DNA of 64,000 nucleotides from the NCBI GenBank assembly GCA_030848545.1, contig JAVDCA010000005.1:62001-126000 (forward strand), given 5' to 3'. The notes under the pieces were generated by a model. The model ran no database searches. It had not been told where the DNA came from and saw only the letters and a list, made by a program, of their open reading frames with translations. Position numbers and translations under genes: made by a program. Positions 9,689-18,620 of the stretch are shown here, one piece after another. Each line of letters opens with the position of its first letter. The first letter of the stretch is position 1. Source of the stretch: Astrobacterium formosum (lineage in GTDB: Bacteria > Pseudomonadota > Alphaproteobacteria > Rhizobiales > Xanthobacteraceae).

Positions 9689-9930
9689 CGCTCGTCCTCA
9701 TAGAGTTCGTCGCGCGTCCAGCGCTGGGATTCGACGACAGGCTGCTTTTCGAGGCGGGACAGCAGCGCCGATCTGGCGCCGATCGCCAGATCCTCGTGCC
9801 TGCCGGCGGGAACGAGCCGGGCCACAGGCTTTCCGTGGGCGGTCACCACATAGCTGCGGCCTTCGCGCACCCCCCGCAAAAGCAGGGAGAACTTGCGGTT
9901 GGCATCCGCCGCCGATATGGCCTCATCCAT
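9685..9930 (-). CDS. vapB: Phd/YefM-type antitoxin of the PIN toxin
   Basis: An 81-residue antitoxin. The N-terminal half (MDEAISAADANRKFSLLLRG, then VREGRSYVVTAHGKPVARLVP) is a Phd/YefM fold that forms a DNA-binding dimer. The acidic C-terminus (ESQRWTRDELYEDER) would wrap the toxin. Phd-type antitoxins paired with PIN toxins are common in alphaproteobacteria. The ATG at 9930 lies 13 bases after a TTGTAG-N9-CTACAA palindrome that probably serves as the autoregulatory operator. Confidence 0.9.
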   Translation of the reverse strand: MDEAISAADANRKFSLLLRGVREGRSYVVTAHGKPVARLVPAGRHEDLAIGARSALLSRLEKQPVVESQRWTRDELYEDER

Positions 9931-9943
9931 GAGCGACCTCGTG

Positions 9944-9964
9944 TTGTAGTGAGATTACCTACAA
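9944..9964. promoter_or_regulatory. candidate autoregulatory operator of the toxin-antitoxin operon
   Basis: An inverted repeat TTGTAG-N9-CTACAA lies immediately upstream of the antitoxin start on the minus strand. Position and symmetry fit binding of the antitoxin or the toxin-antitoxin complex; this is inference. Confidence 0.6.
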
Positions 9965-10055
9965 TAGTACGACGAGGTGGTATCGACAACCTATTTCAGG
10001 TCTCAGTGCCAGCTTACGCGCTTCCCGAATTGTACCGCCACCTGCATCCCCCGCG

Positions 10056-10150
10056 CCTCATGGTGAGGAGCGCTCCTCTTGGTGCGCGTCTCGAACTATG
10101 TGACCACATCCTTCGAGACGGGCGCAAACGCGCCCTCCTCAGGATGGGGT
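10056..10150. repeat. large imperfect extragenic palindrome
   Basis: The inner arms CGTCTCGAA (10087-10095) and TTCGAGACG (10112-10120) are perfect. The outer arms CCTCATGGTGAGGAGCGC and GCGCCCTCCTCAGGATG pair imperfectly. This matches a dispersed palindrome I associate with Bradyrhizobium-like intergenic DNA; no coding capacity is seen. Confidence 0.65.
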
Positions 10151-10221
10151 CCGCCGAGGAAGTCGCGGCACCGTCGTTGAGAGCGCGAGCATCGGCGGGT
10201 AGGCACCACTGTGAGAAAACG

Positions 10222-10310
10222 CGTTAGGCGGGTCAGATCGCAGCGCCGATCCACGAAGCGTGATCCGCCCCAATCCTTCATTCGACGCAATACGCCTTGC
10301 TCTCGCGCCC
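10222..10310. repeat. extragenic palindromic repeat, copy B
   Basis: A diverged copy of the element at 9157-9229 in the same orientation, sharing GAAGCGTGATCCGCC, ATCCTTC and GCAATACGC. With copy A it brackets the toxin-antitoxin operon as direct repeats about 1.06 kb apart. Confidence 0.65.
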
Positions 10311-10421
10311 TACCCGCTCTCGCCGCCACCCCACACGTCATATTGCTGCCGTTCCATGCGCCGAGGATGGCTTCGCGACGGCATTTTTTTCAGCCGCTGC
10401 GCATAGTGGTGATTGGTCCCC

Positions 10422-11108
10422 ATGGGCAAACGATTGGTGATGGAGCACGGCCGGCAGGTCGGATTCACCTGGAACTACGACCGCGCCGAGTTGATCGCCG
10501 ACGGCGTGATCCACGCCATTGGGATGTGCTTCGGGCTTTTTGGGGGCATCGTCATCGTCGCCCTCGTCGCCATGCACTCGACGCAAGCCGTCGTGATCAC
10601 CGCCGTGCTGACCTACGCGGTCGCGCTCGCCGCCATGCTGTGGTTTTCCGGCACATACAATATGTGGCCGGTCACGCCCACGAAGTGGATTCTCCGCCGC
10701 TTCGACCATTCCGCCATCTATTTGCTGATCGCCGGAACCTACACGCCCTTCATGGCGCAGTTGAGGGACAGCGTCGTCTCCGGCGGCCTGCTGGCAGGCG
10801 TTTGGCTGACCGCCGCGGTCGGCATCGTGTTGAAGCTCGTGCTGCCGGGCCGGTTCGATCGCCTGTCGATCGCGCTCTACCTGCTGCTCGGTTGGAGCGG
10901 CGTGATGGCGTGGTCGTCCATCGCTTCGCTGCCGATCCTCACGCTCTGGCTCCTTGCCGCCGGCGGCCTGCTGTACTCGGTCGGTGTCATCTTTCATTGC
11001 TGGCGCAGCCTGCGCTTCCAGAACGCGATCTGGCACGCCTTCGTGTTGTCTGCCGCGGCCTGTCACTACGTCGCGGTCCTCGAATATGCGGCGCTGGCGC
11101 GCACATGA
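10422..11108 (+). CDS. hemolysin III (HlyIII/PAQR) family membrane protein
   Basis: A 228-residue protein with about seven hydrophobic segments, of the bacterial HlyIII branch of the PAQR superfamily. The conserved His/Asp set of the intramembrane metal site is visible: RAELIADGVIHAIG near the N-terminus, ILRRFDHSAIYLLIAGTYTP in the middle, and FHCWRSLRF with HYVAVLEYAAL at the end. Family members are intramembrane hydrolase-like proteins; the hemolysin name is historical and does not imply toxin activity here. The ATG at 10422 is chosen; another in-frame ATG at 10440 is possible. It is followed at 99 bases by dprA. Confidence 0.88.
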   Translation: MGKRLVMEHGRQVGFTWNYDRAELIADGVIHAIGMCFGLFGGIVIVALVAMHSTQAVVITAVLTYAVALAAMLWFSGTYNMWPVTPTKWILRRFDHSAIYLLIAGTYTPFMAQLRDSVVSGGLLAGVWLTAAVGIVLKLVLPGRFDRLSIALYLLLGWSGVMAWSSIASLPILTLWLLAAGGLLYSVGVIFHCWRSLRFQNAIWHAFVLSAAACHYVAVLEYAALART

Positions 11109-11176
11109 TGCGCAACCCGAGTTCGCGCCGGGCTTGACCGCGCACGGCTCGCGTGCAAGAACAAAATAAGAACCAA

Positions 11177-11200
11177 TATACGGGGAATTATTATACGGGG
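11177..11200 (+). promoter_or_regulatory. AT-rich direct repeat before dprA
   Basis: TATACGGGG occurs twice with a 15-base period (11177-11185 and 11192-11200) in the only AT-rich patch of this intergenic gap, ending 7 bases before the dprA start. It may include -10-like sequence or a leader element; no firm promoter assignment can be made. Confidence 0.3.
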
Positions 11201-11207
11201 TGGGGGC

Positions 11208-12332
11208 GTGGGGAGGCAGGACGAAGCAGAACGGCGTCCGCGCCTGAGCGAGGCGCAACGGCTCGACTGGCTGCGGCTGATCCGCAGCGAGAATGTGGGT
11301 CCGCGCACCTTTCGCAGCCTGCTCAATCATTTCGGCAGCGCCCGCGGGGCGCTTGACGCTTTGCCGGAGCTGGCGCGCCGGGGCGGTGCCGCCCGCGCCA
11401 TCAAGGTGTGCGGCCGCGCCGAAGCCGAACGCGAATTCGCGGCGGCGCAGAAAATGGGGGTGTGGTTCGTGGCTCTGGGCGAGCCGGACTATCCGCGCCG
11501 CCTGGAGATGATCGACGACGCGCCGCCGCTCCTCGCCGTGCGCGGCGACGCCGGGCATCTATCCCGGCCGATGATCGCCATGGTGGGATCGCGCAACGCC
11601 TCCGCGGTCGGCATCAAATTCGCCGAGCGGCTCGCGCGGGACCTTTCCGGCGCCGGGCTCATGGTGGTATCCGGCCTCGCCCGCGGCATCGACGCCGCCG
11701 CCCACCGGGCCGCCCTGGACGGCGGCACGGTTGCGGTCCTCGCCGGTGGCCAGGACTGCATCTATCCGTCCGAGCATATCGGCCTCGTGGAGGCGATCCT
11801 GGCGACGGGATGCGCGGTGTCCGAAATGCCATTGGGCTGGATGCCGCGCGGGCGCGACTTCCCGCGCCGCAACCGCATCATCTCGGGCCTTTCGGTCGGG
11901 GTCGTGGTGGTCGAGGCGGCGCACCGGTCCGGATCGCTGATCACCGCGCGGCGGGCCCTCGAACAGGGACGCGAAGTCTTCGCGGTGCCCGGCTCGCCCC
12001 TCGATCCCCGCGCCGAAGGAACCAACGGCCTGATCAAGGACGGCGCCGCCCTGGTCCGCAATGCCGACGACGTCATTCCGGTCATCGAGCCGATTTTAGG
12101 CCGGCCCCTGCCCATGCGGGAACCGGAACCTGTGCCGCCCACGGCGGACGAGACCTGGGACGGCGATGCCGCGGCGCGCGTGCGCGCCCTGCTGGGACCG
12201 TCGCCGGTGGAGATCGACGACCTGATCCGCCTGTCGGGCGCCCCCGCCGCTGCCGTGCGCATCACACTTCTGGAACTGGAACTGGCCGGACGGCTAGGCC
12301 GGCAGGCCGGCGGCCTCGTCAGCCTGATCTAG
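11208..12332 (+). CDS. dprA: DNA-processing protein DprA
   Basis: A 374-residue DprA/Smf protein, which binds incoming single-stranded DNA and loads RecA in natural transformation and is conserved in most bacteria. The N-terminal helical SAM-like region ([20 protein letters not shown]) is followed by the extended Rossmann fold, with [14 protein letters not shown] near residue 122, [38 protein letters not shown] and [22 protein letters not shown]-terminal winged helix ([20 protein letters not shown]) is present, as is usual in proteobacteria. The GTG at 11208 opens the frame. topA follows downstream in the same direction after a repeat and a small minus-strand gene. Confidence 0.95.
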   Translation: MGRQDEAERRPRLSEAQRLDWLRLIRSENVGPRTFRSLLNHFGSARGALDALPELARRGGAARAIKVCGRAEAEREFAAAQKMGVWFVALGEPDYPRRLEMIDDAPPLLAVRGDAGHLSRPMIAMVGSRNASAVGIKFAERLARDLSGAGLMVVSGLARGIDAAAHRAALDGGTVAVLAGGQDCIYPSEHIGLVEAILATGCAVSEMPLGWMPRGRDFPRRNRIISGLSVGVVVVEAAHRSGSLITARRALEQGREVFAVPGSPLDPRAEGTNGLIKDGAALVRNADDVIPVIEPILGRPLPMREPEPVPPTADETWDGDAAARVRALLGPSPVEIDDLIRLSGAPAAAVRITLLELELAGRLGRQAGGLVSLI

Positions 12333-12377
12333 ACGGACTGCAGTGGCCGATCACCCAGACCGGATTCACGTGATCGC

Positions 12378-12570
12378 CGTGCCCCGGGCGCGGCGCAGCA
12401 CGCAACGAAGCGCAGCGAAGTGGAGTGGTGCGACGCAGCACCGGGGCCTTGCGCAGGCGCCCGTAAAGCAAAGGCCTCGGCTCGCTCCGGGCCGGCGTCA
12501 GAGCAAGGCCGAAGGTTCTGCGCCGCGGCAGACTGTGAAGAGCGGTCCGCCGCAATGCGTCCGGGGCACG
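12378..12570. repeat. extragenic element with inverted termini
   Basis: CGTGCCCCGG at 12378-12387 is repeated inverted as CCGGGGCACG at 12561-12570. The interior is G/C-rich with further self-complementary blocks such as GTGCGACGCAGCAC. It lies between dprA and a small minus-strand gene and has no convincing reading frame. Confidence 0.6.
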
Positions 12571-12606
12571 AAGAAGGAATTGATCGGCCATCCATATCAC
12601 TCTGAA

Positions 12607-12816
12607 TCACGCCCCCGCGCTCGGGGTGCCGCCACCGCGACCGAGATTCTCGGCCTCCATCCTGGCCATATCGAGAATATAGCCGAGGGCGTCGTAGCCG
12701 AATTTGCGCGCCAGTCGCGCGAGTTCCCCCGTCAGCGTCGCAATGTACGTGGCCACGGCATCCCGATCCGCGGGATCGTCTTCAGCAGGCTTGGTGTCGG
12801 TGCGTGTGTTGCCCAT
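12607..12816 (-). CDS. small conserved-looking protein of unknown function
   Basis: A 69-residue soluble protein. The first 20 residues are charged and disordered-looking (NTRTDTKPAEDDPADRD). The core is an amphipathic helical segment with regular leucines and alanines: TYIATLTGELARLARKFG, then YDALGYILDMARMEAENLG. It starts at the ATG at 12816. I recall similar short proteins between dprA and topA or elsewhere in Hyphomicrobiales, but no function. It is transcribed opposite to its neighbours. Confidence 0.65.
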   Translation of the reverse strand: MGNTRTDTKPAEDDPADRDAVATYIATLTGELARLARKFGYDALGYILDMARMEAENLGRGGGTPSAGA

Positions 12817-13039
12817 GGAGGCAAAACCATCAGTTGTGCATCAAGCTCAACAATCGCTATGGTAGCAATCGATTATTTCGTGCAATCGGAACATCTTGGC
12901 CGTCCGGGCGTGCAAATCTGCGCCTGTGAGGGCTGGCCCTATTTGACAGCCGGGGTCCTTTTACCCATTTTCCCGACCGACCGCCGCCGCCGACTCGAAG
13001 CTCCGGCGCGTCTTCAGCACGAAAAAGATACGTGATTTC

Positions 13040-15793
13040 ATGAATATAGTGGTAGTCGAGTCGCCCGCAAAGGCCAAGACGATCAATAAGTATCTGGGCC
13101 ACGATTACGAAGTCCTGGCGTCTTTCGGGCATGTGCGCGACTTGCCGGCCAAGGATGGTTCGGTCGATCCGGATGCCGATTTCCGCATGATCTGGGAAAT
13201 CGACGGCAAGGCGCAAAAACGCCTCGCCGACATCGCCCGCGCGGTCAAGGACGCCGACCGGCTGATCCTCGCCACCGACCCTGATCGTGAAGGAGAAGCG
13301 ATCTCCTGGCACGTACTCGAAGTGCTGAAGGAAAAGCGCGCCCTCAAGGACCAGAAGGTCGATCGCGTCGTCTTCAACGCCATTACCAAGCACGCCGTGC
13401 TGGAGGCGATGAAGAATCCGCGCCAGATCGACGCCGCTCTGGTGGACGCCTATCTGGCCCGCCGGGCGCTCGACTATCTGGTCGGCTTCACCTTGTCGCC
13501 GGTGCTGTGGCGCAAGCTGCCCGGCGCCCGCTCGGCCGGCCGCGTCCAGTCGGTGGCGCTGCGGCTCGTGTGCGATCGCGAACTCGAGATCGAGCGCTTC
13601 GTCACCCGTGAATACTGGTCCCTGGTGGCGACGCTCGCCACCCCGCGCGGCGACACCTTCGAGGCCCGCCTGGTCGGCGCCGACGGCAAGAAGATCCAGC
13701 GCCTGGACATTGGCTCCGGCGCCGAGGCGGAGGCGTTCAAGCGCGATCTCGAAGTCGCCGGCTTCCGGGTCGCGTCGGTGGAATCCAAGCCGGGGCGCCG
13801 GAACCCGTTCCCGCCCTTCACCACTTCGACCCTGCAGCAGGAGGCAAGCCGCAAGCTCGGCTTCGCCCCGGCGCACACCATGCGGATCGCCCAGCGGCTC
13901 TATGAAGGCATCGACGTCAAGGGCGAGACCGTCGGCCTCATCACTTATATGCGTACCGACGGCGTCGACCTCGCCCCCGAGGCGATCACCGCCATCCGCG
14001 CCGCCATCGGCTCCGACTACGGCCAGCGTTATGTTCCGGATGCACCGCGCCACTATACGGTCAAGGCCAAGAACGCCCAGGAGGCCCACGAGGCCATCCG
14101 ACCGACCGACATCGGCCGCCGCCCCAAGGACATCGCCAAGGTGCTCGATGCCGACCAGTACAAGCTCTACGACCTGATCTGGCGCCGGGCGCTCGCAAGC
14201 CAGATGGAATCCGCCGAACTGGAACGCACCACCGCCGACATCGCGGCGACCGTCGGGGCCCGGACCATCGAGTTGCGCGCCACCGGCACGGTGGTGAAGT
14301 TCGACGGCTTCCTCACTCTTTATACGGAGGACCGCGACGAGCCCGACGAGGACGACGAGTCGCGCCGCCTGCCCGCCATGTCCGCCGGCGAGGCCCTGGA
14401 CAAGCGTCGGATCGACTCCACCCAGCACTTCACCGAGCCGCCGCCGCGCTATTCGGAAGCCTCCCTGGTCAAGCGCATGGAGGAACTCGGCATCGGCCGG
14501 CCGTCCACCTATGCGTCCATCCTGCAGGTCCTCAAGGACCGCAACTATGTGCGGCTGGAGAAGCGCCGGCTCATTCCGGAGGACCGCGGCCGCGTCGTCG
14601 TCGCCTTCCTGGAAAACTTCTTCCAGCGCTACGTGGAATACGACTTCACCGCCAATCTGGAGGAACAGCTCGACCGCGTCTCCAATGCCGAGGTCGACTG
14701 GCGCCAGGTGCTGCGCGACTTCTGGGGCGATTTCATCGCCGCCGTCGGCGAGATCAAGGAATTGCGCATCGCCCAGGTGATCGATGCCCTCGACGAGGCG
14801 TTGTCGCCGCACATCTTCCCGCCGCGCCCGGACGGCAGCGATCCGCGCCTGTGCGGCGTGTGCGGCACCGGCCGGCTGTCCCTCAAGCTCGGCCGTTTCG
14901 GCGCCTTCATCGGCTGCTCCAACTATCCCGAGTGCAAGAACACGCGTCCCCTGGCGGCCTCCGCCGACGGCAATGGCGAAGGCGGCACCAAGGTGCTCGG
15001 ACAAGACTCCGATACAGGTCTCGACGTGACGCTGCGCTCCGGCCGCTTCGGTCCCTATCTGCAGCTCGGCGAGGGCAAGGACGGCGAAAAGCCCAAGCGC
15101 GCCAGCCTGCCCAAGGGCACCGACCCCAGTGCGGTGGAACTCGACATGGCGCTCAAGCTCCTGTCGCTGCCGCGCGAAGTCGGCCGCCACCCGGAAGACG
15201 GCGAGCCGATCCTGGCCGGCATCGGTCGTTTCGGCCCCTATGTGCAGCACGGCAAGACCTACGCCAATCTCGAGGCCGGTGACGAGGTCCTCAATATCGG
15301 GCTCAATCGCGCCATCACCCTGATCGCCGAGAAGAAGCTCAAAGGTCCGGGCAGGCGCTTCGGTGCCGATCCGGGCCGGCCCTTGGGCGACCATCCCGCC
15401 AAAGGCGGGCCGATCGTGGTCAAAAAGGGACGCTATGGCCCCTATGTGAGCCATGACGGCGTCAATGCGACGCTCCCCAATGACGTGGAGCTTGAAACCG
15501 TAACGCTGGAGAAGGCGGTCGAACTGATCGACGCCCGCGCCGAAAAGACCGGCGGTCGTCCCGCCAAGCGCGGCGGCGCCAAGAAGGCCAAGGATTCAAA
15601 GGCCAAGGCTTCAAAAGTGCCTGCCAAGTCGAAGGCCAAGACAACGGCCAAGTCGACGGCAAAGTCGAAAACCAGCCCGGCGGCCGAACTGCGCAAGCCC
15701 GCCGCCCGCAAGGCGCCGGCCCGCGCCGGGACGGCCAAGGCGGTCAAGAAACCGGCGGCGAAGAAACCCGCAGCCAAGAAGGTGGCCGAATAG
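13040..15793 (+). CDS. topA: DNA topoisomerase I
   Basis: A 917-residue type IA topoisomerase that relaxes negative supercoils. The TOPRIM domain starts at VVVESPAKAKTINKYLG and includes the acidic DPDREGEAISWH. The catalytic tyrosine lies in GLITYMRTDGVDL at residue 303. The C-terminal half has one four-Cys zinc element (CGVCGTG ... CSNYPECKN), then repeated beta units of the type GRFGPYLQLG, GRFGPYVQHG and GRYGPYVSHD. The last 90 residues are a Lys/Ala/Pro tail, common in alphaproteobacteria and probably used in nucleic-acid or polymerase contact. The ATG at 13040 gives the canonical N-terminus. The rnr gene follows at 69 bases. Confidence 0.98.
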   Translation: MNIVVVESPAKAKTINKYLGHDYEVLASFGHVRDLPAKDGSVDPDADFRMIWEIDGKAQKRLADIARAVKDADRLILATDPDREGEAISWHVLEVLKEKRALKDQKVDRVVFNAITKHAVLEAMKNPRQIDAALVDAYLARRALDYLVGFTLSPVLWRKLPGARSAGRVQSVALRLVCDRELEIERFVTREYWSLVATLATPRGDTFEARLVGADGKKIQRLDIGSGAEAEAFKRDLEVAGFRVASVESKPGRRNPFPPFTTSTLQQEASRKLGFAPAHTMRIAQRLYEGIDVKGETVGLITYMRTDGVDLAPEAITAIRAAIGSDYGQRYVPDAPRHYTVKAKNAQEAHEAIRPTDIGRRPKDIAKVLDADQYKLYDLIWRRALASQMESAELERTTADIAATVGARTIELRATGTVVKFDGFLTLYTEDRDEPDEDDESRRLPAMSAGEALDKRRIDSTQHFTEPPPRYSEASLVKRMEELGIGRPSTYASILQVLKDRNYVRLEKRRLIPEDRGRVVVAFLENFFQRYVEYDFTANLEEQLDRVSNAEVDWRQVLRDFWGDFIAAVGEIKELRIAQVIDALDEALSPHIFPPRPDGSDPRLCGVCGTGRLSLKLGRFGAFIGCSNYPECKNTRPLAASADGNGEGGTKVLGQDSDTGLDVTLRSGRFGPYLQLGEGKDGEKPKRASLPKGTDPSAVELDMALKLLSLPREVGRHPEDGEPILAGIGRFGPYVQHGKTYANLEAGDEVLNIGLNRAITLIAEKKLKGPGRRFGADPGRPLGDHPAKGGPIVVKKGRYGPYVSHDGVNATLPNDVELETVTLEKAVELIDARAEKTGGRPAKRGGAKKAKDSKAKASKVPAKSKAKTTAKSTAKSKTSPAAELRKPAARKAPARAGTAKAVKKPAAKKPAAKKVAE

Positions 15794-15862
15794 ACGGCTG
15801 GCGCCGGACCGACCAGGGACCTAAATAAGGATAGCGTCCCAACCCCCTTTTTCGGAAACATC

Positions 15863-18160
15863 TTGGTCGGTCATCGCCCTCAAAAGACCCTCCCCTCCAA
15901 GGAGGACATCCTCGGCTTCATCGCGACGCAGTCCGGCAAGGTCGGCACGCGCGAGATCGCGCGCGCCTTCGGCCTCAAGAATGCCGACCGCGCCGAGCTC
16001 AAGGCCATGCTGCGCGAGCTCGAGGACGACGGCCGTGTCGACCGCAAGCGCAAGAAGCTGCACCACCCCGGCATGCTGCCGGACATGGTGCTCGCCGAGG
16101 TGACGACGCGCGACCGTGACGGCGAACTCATCGCGGTGCCGGCGGATTGGGACACGGATACGAACGGCGAAGCGCCGCGCATCCGCATCCATGTTCCGCG
16201 CCGCGCCCGCCCGGGGGAAATTCCCGGCGTCGGCGACCGCGCCCTCCTGCGCACCGAAGACGTGGGCGCAGAGGACGGCATCCGCTACCGCGGCCGGGTC
16301 GTCAAGCTGATCGGACAAGCCCGCAACCGCGTCATCGGCGTATTCCGCGCCCTGCCCGACGGCGGCGGCCGGCTCGTGCCCATCGAAAAGAAGAATGTGG
16401 GCCGCGAACTCGCGATACCCTCAGGCCGCACGCTCGACGCGCAGGACGGCGACCTGATCGCCGTCGAGGTCCAGCGGCACGGCCGCTTCGGCACCACGAG
16501 CGCGCAGGTGAAGGAACGGCTCGGCTCGGTTGCGACCGAAAAGGCGGTCAGCATGATCGCCCTCCATGTGCACGGCATCCCCCACGTCTTCCCGCGCGAG
16601 GTGCTGCGGGAGGCGGAGACGGCGCGGCCGGCCGCCCTTACGGGCCGCGAGGACTGGCGCGACGTGCCGCTCGTCACCATCGATCCGGTCGACGCCAAGG
16701 ACCACGACGACGCCGTGTTCGCGCGTCCCGATACCGACCCGAAGAATCCCGGCGGCTTCGTCATCGACGTCGCCATCGCCGACGTCGCCCACTATGTGCG
16801 TCCCGGCTCGGCGCTGGACCGCGAAGCGGCGCTGCGCGGCAACTCGGTCTATTTCCCCGACCGCGTCGTGCCCATGCTGCCGGAGCGCATTTCCAATGAA
16901 CTGTGCTCGCTCAAGCCCGGCGAGGACCGCGCCGCGCTCGCCGTGCGCATGGTGATCGACGCCACTGGCCACATGCGCAGCCACGTCTTCCACCGCATAC
17001 TGATGCGTTCGGCGGCGAAGCTCAACTATGCCCAGGTGCAGGCGGCCATCGACGGACGCACCGATGCGACGACCGCGCCGCTGCTGCACATGGTGCTCGC
17101 GCCCCTCTACGCCGCCTACGGGGCGCTCCAGAAGGCGCGCAGCGAACGCGAGCCCCTCGACCTCGACCTGCCCGAGCGCAAGATCCTCCTGAAAGCCGAC
17201 GGCAGTGTCGACCGCATCGTTACGCCGCCGCGGCTCGACGCCCACCGGCTGATCGAGGAGTTCATGATCCTCGCCAATGTGGCCGCCGCCGAGACGCTGG
17301 AGAAGGTGCGCACGCCGCTGATCTACCGGGTGCACGATCAGCCCTCGATGGACAAGCTCGAGGCGCTGCGCGAATTCCTCGCCTCCATCGACATGTCGCT
17401 GCCGAAGACCGGCGCGCTGCGCGCCGCCGGCTTCAACCGCATCCTGGCGAAGGCCAAGGGGCGTGATGTGGAGATCCTGGTCAACGAGGTGGTGCTGCGC
17501 AGCCAGGCGCAGGCCGAATACGCCTCCGAGAACTACGGCCATTTCGGCCTCAACCTGCGCCGCTATGCGCATTTCACGTCGCCGATCCGGCGCTATGCCG
17601 ACCTCGTCGTCCACCGGGGTCTGATCCGGGGCCTCAGGCTCGGTGACGGCGGCCTCCCCGACGGTGTCGACCTCCTGTCTCTCGGCGAGGTGGCGGCAAA
17701 GATATCGGCAGCGGAGCGGCGCGCCATGGCGGCCGAACGCGAGACCGTCGACCGGCTGATCGCCCACTTCCTCGCCGACCGCATCGGCGCCTCCTTCGAG
17801 GGCCGCATCTCCGGCGTCACCCGCGCCGGCCTGTTCGTCAAGCTCGACGATACCGGCGCCGACGGCTTCATTCCGGCATCGAAGATCGGCAACGACTATT
17901 TCCGCCACCACGAAGGCAAGCACGCCCTGATCGGCGACAAGACCGGCGAGACCTATCGGCTCGGCGATCGCGTCAGCGTGCGCCTGGTCGAAGCCGCGCC
18001 GATCGCCGGCGCGCTGCGCTTCGAGCTCCTCTCCGAGGGCACGATCACCCGCACCGACAAGCGCCGGCCCGGCCGCGCGAAGCACAAACCCAGCGAACCC
18101 AAAGAGAAACGCAGCAACCGCGTCGGCAAACGCCCCGGCACTGCCCGACGGAAGCGATGA
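15863..18160 (+). CDS. rnr: ribonuclease R
   Basis: A 765-residue processive 3'-to-5' exoribonuclease of the RNase II/R family, degrading structured RNA. Order of domains: an N-terminal winged helix (SKEDILGFIATQSGKVGTRE), cold-shock-like OB folds, the RNB catalytic domain with TIDPVDAKDHDDAVFA carrying the metal-binding Asp cluster, the RNB signature HFTSPIRRYADLVVHRGLI, an S1 domain (FEGRISGVTRAGLFVKLDD), and a basic tail ending GTARRKR. The start is TTG at 15863, the first start codon before the winged helix. It lies in the common topA-rnr-DUF983-NUDIX order. Confidence 0.96.
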   Translation: MVGHRPQKTLPSKEDILGFIATQSGKVGTREIARAFGLKNADRAELKAMLRELEDDGRVDRKRKKLHHPGMLPDMVLAEVTTRDRDGELIAVPADWDTDTNGEAPRIRIHVPRRARPGEIPGVGDRALLRTEDVGAEDGIRYRGRVVKLIGQARNRVIGVFRALPDGGGRLVPIEKKNVGRELAIPSGRTLDAQDGDLIAVEVQRHGRFGTTSAQVKERLGSVATEKAVSMIALHVHGIPHVFPREVLREAETARPAALTGREDWRDVPLVTIDPVDAKDHDDAVFARPDTDPKNPGGFVIDVAIADVAHYVRPGSALDREAALRGNSVYFPDRVVPMLPERISNELCSLKPGEDRAALAVRMVIDATGHMRSHVFHRILMRSAAKLNYAQVQAAIDGRTDATTAPLLHMVLAPLYAAYGALQKARSEREPLDLDLPERKILLKADGSVDRIVTPPRLDAHRLIEEFMILANVAAAETLEKVRTPLIYRVHDQPSMDKLEALREFLASIDMSLPKTGALRAAGFNRILAKAKGRDVEILVNEVVLRSQAQAEYASENYGHFGLNLRRYAHFTSPIRRYADLVVHRGLIRGLRLGDGGLPDGVDLLSLGEVAAKISAAERRAMAAERETVDRLIAHFLADRIGASFEGRISGVTRAGLFVKLDDTGADGFIPASKIGNDYFRHHEGKHALIGDKTGETYRLGDRVSVRLVEAAPIAGALRFELLSEGTITRTDKRRPGRAKHKPSEPKEKRSNRVGKRPGTARRKR

Positions 18161-18185
18161 TCGCCGGCACCCCCCGAGGCCCCCG

Positions 18186-18620
18186 ATGCACACCCCCGAA
18201 CCCGCTCCCCGTCCTCTCGGCCGCGCCATGTGGCGCGGATTACTCGGCCGCTGCCCGAATTGCGGCCAGGGCCACATGTTTCGCGCCTTTCTGAAAGTCG
18301 CCGACCATTGCCCGGCCTGCGGCGAGGACCTGTCCCACCACCAGGCGGATGATGCCCCGGCCTATTTCGTCATCTTCGCCGTCGGCCACATCGTCGTGCC
18401 GCTGGCGCTCTCGGTCGAACTCGCCTTCGCGCCGCCCTACTGGGTGCACGCCGTCTTGTGGCTGCCATTGACCCTCGGCCTCGCCGTCGGCCTGCTGCAG
18501 CCCTTCAAGGGCGCGATCGTCGCCTGGCAGTGGGCACACCGCATGCACGGTTTCGAACACGGCTCCGTCGAATCACCGCCGCGCTGGCATGACGGGCGGC
18601 CTGCGGAAGAACCGCGATGA
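18186..18620 (+). CDS. DUF983 family membrane protein
   Basis: A 144-residue protein with an N-terminal zinc ribbon: GRCPNCGQGHMF and HCPACGED give two CxxC pairs. Two membrane helices follow (YFVIFAVGHIVVPLALSVEL and WVHAVLWLPLTLGLAVGLLQ), with HRMHGFEH after the second. DUF983 proteins are typical of alphaproteobacteria and usually sit beside rnr and a NUDIX gene, as here; their function is not established. The stop overlaps the NUDIX start by four bases (ATGA), so the two are translationally coupled. Confidence 0.9.
   Translation: MHTPEPAPRPLGRAMWRGLLGRCPNCGQGHMFRAFLKVADHCPACGEDLSHHQADDAPAYFVIFAVGHIVVPLALSVELAFAPPYWVHAVLWLPLTLGLAVGLLQPFKGAIVAWQWAHRMHGFEHGSVESPPRWHDGRPAEEPR

Larger units (their letters stand above)
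9965..10421. other. gene-free stretch carrying two extragenic repeats
   Basis: This 457-base region between the antitoxin promoter and the hemolysin III gene holds two repeat elements (listed separately at 10056-10150 and 10222-10310). I see no credible reading frame; the open frames on both strands are arginine/serine-rich and lack start signals. Confidence 0.6.

Noticed and set aside
10422..11108. Hemolysin III gene as a virulence toxin
   Set aside because: The family name is historical; the sequence is a PAQR-type membrane protein and nothing here indicates a cytolysin.
12857..15454. 865-codon open frame on the minus strand opposite topA
   Set aside because: It is the antisense shadow of a high-GC gene; the plus-strand protein is an unmistakable topoisomerase I and the antisense product is His/Gly/Asp-rich without any domain.
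16421..18277. 618-codon minus-strand frame opposite rnr
   Set aside because: Shadow of RNase R; no start signal and no domain.
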